DNA of 26,481 bases from Pseudomonadota bacterium (GTDB lineage Bacteria; Desulfobacterota; Desulfovibrionia; Desulfovibrionales; Desulfovibrionaceae), in contig JAEWPX010000154.1 of NCBI GenBank assembly GCA_023399375.1, forward strand, positions 1 to 26,481. Reading direction: 5' to 3'. The first letter of the stretch is position 1; the number at the start of each line of letters is the position of its first letter. The notes below the pieces were generated by a model. That model did no database searches. It was not told the origin of the DNA and saw only the letters and a list, made by a program, of their open reading frames with translations. A program made the position numbers and the translations under genes. Of this stretch, positions 23,923 through 26,481 are shown piece by piece.

Positions 23923-24063
23923 GAGTTTCCCCCTCTCGTAACGTTTTTGTCGATCACGCCATAGCCGCGTCGTGTCTCCACCCGCCCGGGCAGGGCGGCC
24001 CGAAACGCCTTGCGGCGAAACGGCCCGCTCCGTGAGGGCGGCACGACTTGGATTCTTCCTAGA

Positions 24064-24100
24064 GGGAAGTTGACATTTTTGCAACAACAAAAAACTTCCC
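24064..24100. promoter_or_regulatory. AT-rich interrupted palindrome in the amtB divergent region
   Basis: GGGAAGTT (24064-24071) and AACTTCCC (24093-24100) are perfect inverted repeats, and between them TTTTTG (24076-24081) pairs with CAAAAA (24088-24093). The result is a nearly continuous hairpin or dyad with a small bulge. It includes TTGACA (24070-24075), a perfect -35 hexamer, but no convincing -10 follows. It stands out in a GC-rich 258-bp region between the divergent amtB and pseudokinase genes and may be an operator. Confidence 0.4.
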
Positions 24101-24180
24101 CTTCGCCGAACGCCGCCCCTGGCGATATGCGGCCGAATGGAGTAGGCTTGGACGCAACCCGTTTTCCCGGGAGTCCTGCC

Positions 24181-25698
24181 ATGTCCGACAAAAAAGCCAA
24201 AATTCTCGTCGTCGAGGACGATGACGACGTCCGCCAGGCTCTGATCCTCTGGCTGGCCGGATCGGGATATGCGCCGGTCGAGGCCGCGGACGGCCGCACG
24301 GGGCTTTCGCTCGTGACCGGCGAAAAGCCCGACGCCGTGCTCCTGGACCTGCGCCTGCCGGGCCTCGACGGCTTCGAGGTGCTTGCCGCGCTCGGGCGCG
24401 AGGGGGGCGGGCCGCCGCCGGTGATCGTCATTTCGGGCCAGGACGAGATCGAAGGCGTCGTCCGCGCCTTCCGCATGGGCGCGGCCGACTACCTGCAAAA
24501 ACCCATCGTGAGCTTCGACCTGCTCGGCCACGCCCTGGAAGCGGTGCTCGAACGCGAGCATCTCTCGCGCGCCGTGCACTTGGCCGAAAAGCGCTATTTC
24601 GACCTCGTGCAAAACCTGCCGCTGCTCGTGTTCGTGCTCGACGCCGCGGGCAACCTGGCGTTTATAAACAAGTTCTGCCGCACGCTTCTGGGCTATTCCC
24701 GGGGCGAGGCGCTCACCGAGCAGGACTGGTTTTTTTCCTGCGTCCATCCAGAGGATCGCGAGCGCGTGCGTGCCCTGTGCCGGCGCGGCTTCACCTCAAG
24801 GGAGCGCGCGCGCACCGAGGAATGCCGGTTCGTGCACAAAAACGGGGCCACCATCCACGCCCTGCTGCGGGCCATCCCCTCGGCGCGGCCGACGCAGGGC
24901 GGCGAGGCCGCCGCCATCGAAGGCATCGTGGTGGACATCACCGACCGGGTGGAGCTCGAGCGTTTCGTGGTGCAGGAGGAAAAGCTCAAGACCCTGGGCG
25001 CGATCTCCGCCGAAGTGGCCCACGAGATCAGGAACCCGCTTTTTTCCATCGCCGGCTTCGCCCACCGCCTGCAGGCCCGCATGCCCGAGAGCCGCGAGGC
25101 GGCCATCATCCTGGCCGAGGCCCGCCGCCTGGAGGACATCCTCGACCGCATCAGCACCTACCTGCACCCCGTGGACCTGCGGCCGCGCCAGTGCGCCCTA
25201 AGCGCCATCGTCACCGCCGCCCTGGAATTCCTGGCCCCGGAATTCGCCACACGGAACATCACGGCGCGCACGCGCCTGGCCCCGGCGCTGCCGGAACTCA
25301 AGCTCGACCCGGAGCTGCTCACGCAAGTGGTCACGAGCCTCGTGCGCTTCGCCGCCCGCCACCTGCCCGAAGGCGGGCGGGTGGACATCGCCTCGTCGCG
25401 CCACGCCCGCTTCGCGCATCTGGACGTGCTCTTCGCCGCCGCCGTTCCGGTGCGCGAACCGGACCTGCTCTTCCTGCCCTTCCAGGAAGGCGACGAACGC
25501 ATGGGCCTACCGCTTTCCTACCGCATCGTGAAGAATCTGGGCGGCGCGCTGACCTTTTCCCAGATCGGCAGGGAAGCGGCCTTCACGGTGCAGTTGCCGC
25601 TCGGGCCGCTGACCGAACCCCTGCCGCCGTTCGAGGACGAGGACGAGGACGCCGGGGACGAAACGACCGCCCTGCCCGGGCCGGGACAGGCTTCATGA
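24181..25698 (+). CDS. Response regulator-PAS-histidine kinase with degenerate ATPase domain
   Basis: This 505-aa soluble protein has a receiver domain at its N-terminus (Asp56 in LLDLRLPG, Lys107 in YLQKPI), a PAS domain (about residues 140-255, ending VVDITDR), and a HisKA-type helix pair with an intact acceptor His281 (VAHEIRNPLFS). The C-terminal ATP-binding domain is badly altered. In the N-box, Ser386 and Phe390 stand where two Asn are expected; the G1 box (DxGxG) is missing; and the G2 box reads ERMGLPLS instead of GTGLGLS. It probably cannot phosphorylate itself and may act as a phosphatase, docking protein or phosphate acceptor. GGGAG precedes the ATG at 24181; the open frame upstream of it is non-coding. 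It lies divergent from amtB and overlaps the next gene by four bases. Confidence 0.87.
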   Translation: MSDKKAKILVVEDDDDVRQALILWLAGSGYAPVEAADGRTGLSLVTGEKPDAVLLDLRLPGLDGFEVLAALGREGGGPPPVIVISGQDEIEGVVRAFRMGAADYLQKPIVSFDLLGHALEAVLEREHLSRAVHLAEKRYFDLVQNLPLLVFVLDAAGNLAFINKFCRTLLGYSRGEALTEQDWFFSCVHPEDRERVRALCRRGFTSRERARTEECRFVHKNGATIHALLRAIPSARPTQGGEAAAIEGIVVDITDRVELERFVVQEEKLKTLGAISAEVAHEIRNPLFSIAGFAHRLQARMPESREAAIILAEARRLEDILDRISTYLHPVDLRPRQCALSAIVTAALEFLAPEFATRNITARTRLAPALPELKLDPELLTQVVTSLVRFAARHLPEGGRVDIASSRHARFAHLDVLFAAAVPVREPDLLFLPFQEGDERMGLPLSYRIVKNLGGALTFSQIGREAAFTVQLPLGPLTEPLPPFEDEDEDAGDETTALPGPGQAS

Positions 25699-26330
25699 CC
25701 CGGGAAGGCTGGCTTTCGCGCCTCGCAGGGCTGCCGCTGCCCCACGCGCCCGTGATCGTGGACGGCGGGGCCAACAAGGGCAATGTGGCGGCCCGGCTCC
25801 TTGCGGCGTTCCCCCAGGCGCGCGTGGAGGCCTTCGAGCCCCAGACGCGCCTGGTCCGCAAGCTCGCCAAGCGCTTCGCCGGCGACGTCCGCGTGCGCGC
25901 CCACGCCCTGGCGCTCGGCGAAGCGGAAACCACGCTGCCCCTTGCCGTCATGAACCGGCCGACGCTGTCCTCGCTGCTGCCGCCGACCGGCATTCACGAC
26001 AAGTACGCCGGGGAAGCGCTTGCGGTCACGGACACGGAACAGGTGGCGGTGGCGCGCCTGGACACGGTGCTTGCCTGCGCGGACGTGATCAAGCTCGACC
26101 TGCAGGGCTACGAACTGCCGGCGCTTCGCGGCGCGACGAAGCTCCTGCCGGGCGTTTCGGTCGTCGTCGCCGAGGCGGCGCGGGCCCCGCTCTACGCCGG
26201 GCAGGCGCTGCTGCCGGACCTGGAGGCGTTTCTCGAGGGATTCGGGTTCAGGCTCGACGGGATCTACGATTTCTTCCGCGACGCGGGAGGCGGGATCGTT
26301 TCCGGGGACGCGCTCTTTCGCCGCGTTTAG
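25695..26330 (+). CDS. FkbM-family SAM-dependent methyltransferase
   Basis: This 211-aa protein has a class I methyltransferase fold of the FkbM group, usually O-methyltransferases of sugars, lipids or secondary metabolites. The SAM-binding motif I is VIVDGGANKGNVAARL, followed by an acidic end of strand 2 (VEAFEPQ), and the group's signature KLDLQGYELPALRGA near residue 135. The start overlaps the stop of the pseudokinase gene as ATGA, so translation is coupled to a signalling gene, which is odd for a modification enzyme. At its other end it overlaps the tail of the convergent partial gene by four bases. The substrate cannot be told. Confidence 0.85.
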   Translation: MTREGWLSRLAGLPLPHAPVIVDGGANKGNVAARLLAAFPQARVEAFEPQTRLVRKLAKRFAGDVRVRAHALALGEAETTLPLAVMNRPTLSSLLPPTGIHDKYAGEALAVTDTEQVAVARLDTVLACADVIKLDLQGYELPALRGATKLLPGVSVVVAEAARAPLYAGQALLPDLEAFLEGFGFRLDGIYDFFRDAGGGIVSGDALFRRV

Positions 26331-26481
26331 AGCGAGGCGAGCAGCGCCGCCGCGCCCCGCGCGCCGCCCAGGTCGATGGCCGCCTTTGGCGGACGCGGCG
26401 CGTCCAGGGCGGCGACGCAGCGCGCGGCAAGAACCGGCGGGTCAAGGTCGTGCGGCGCGAGCAGGCCGAGAAGCCCGAGCT
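26327..26481 (-). CDS. 3' end of an unidentified gene, cut by the window
   Basis: A minus-strand frame is open from the window edge to a TAA at 26327-26329, giving 50 residues that end IDLGGARGAAALLASL. It converges on and overlaps the methyltransferase stop by four bases. The ending resembles C-termini of nucleotide-sugar enzymes of the PseG/MurG type, which often close with a 'DG.GA.R.A..L' motif, but that is a weak resemblance. The steady open frame and natural ending favour a real gene; the identity is open. Confidence 0.45.
   Translation of the reverse strand, partial: LGLLGLLAPHDLDPPVLAARCVAALDAPRPPKAAIDLGGARGAAALLASL

Noticed and set aside
18931..23964. Long plus-strand open frames (about 800 codons each) opposite glnD and amtB
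   Set aside because: They lie antisense to glnD, glnB and amtB, which have intact motifs and ribosome sites. The translated products are low-complexity and lack any family signal.
24001..24022. Direct repeat of CGAAACG (24001-24007 and 24016-24022)
   Set aside because: Seven bases repeated once in GC-rich DNA is expected by chance, and it is not at a recognisable promoter position.
23923..24060. A sigma54 promoter for amtB
   Set aside because: I searched both strands for GG-N10-GC in a TGGCAC/TTGC context. Near matches such as TGGCGTG lack the -12 element or have the wrong spacing.
1..26481. A mobile island, prophage or defence system
   Set aside because: I looked for transposase, integrase, toxin-antitoxin, restriction and CRISPR signals and direct-repeat borders, and found none. 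Apart from the AT-rich stretch at 14930-15160, composition looks even.

Overview
This is a GC-rich, gene-dense chromosomal window that reads like a high-GC Desulfovibrionaceae genome (Desulfovibrio/Solidesulfovibrio type). That placement is an inference from the gene families (iron alcohol dehydrogenase, eukaryote-like PFK-2/FBPase-2, many sensor kinases, an amtB-glnB-glnD cluster) and from a hairpin repeat of a kind I associate with this group; no rRNA or marker gene is present to prove it. I see no tRNA, rRNA, CRISPR array, transposase, integrase or phage gene.

Left part (1-9250, all + strand): the 3' part of a U32-family peptidase/hydroxylase; a very long 21-bp-stem hairpin; a bifunctional 6-phosphofructo-2-kinase/fructose-2,6-bisphosphatase; an iron-containing alcohol dehydrogenase with a 15-nt palindrome at its putative promoter; a two-gene sensory module (secreted amino-acid-type binding protein, then a membrane hybrid histidine kinase); and a two-gene operon of unknown function (a one-TM protein and a coiled-coil protein).

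Middle part (9250-15410): a minus-strand pair (unknown 124-aa protein, then an Old Yellow Enzyme-like oxidoreductase) diverges from a 1043-aa plus-strand membrane protein. Its N-terminal half carries what looks like a divergent PHP phosphoesterase core, and its C-terminal half has several membrane segments. It is the least explained gene here. A serine-rich minus-strand 166-aa protein follows, then a 536-nt non-coding stretch that is strikingly AT-rich in its first half. Two related copies of one hairpin repeat sit in the two convergent junctions (about 9307-9372 and 14190-14255).

Right part (15409-23922, all - strand), read in transcription order: amtB, glnB and glnD (ammonium transport, PII signal protein, PII-modifying enzyme), with a terminator-like hairpin between glnB and glnD; a peroxiredoxin whose stop overlaps the start of a small winged-helix-like gene; and a YkgJ-type cysteine-cluster gene whose stop overlaps the GTG start of a class A penicillin-binding protein (PBP1A), followed by a strong intrinsic terminator.

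Right end (24181-26481): divergent from amtB is a response-regulator/PAS/histidine-kinase protein whose ATP-binding domain has lost its key residues. Its stop overlaps the start of a FkbM-type methyltransferase. That gene in turn overlaps, tail to tail, the 3' end of a minus-strand gene that runs off the window.

The best candidates for undescribed biology are the PHP-like membrane protein, the pseudokinase next to the nitrogen genes, and the orphan two-gene operon at 8303-9249.
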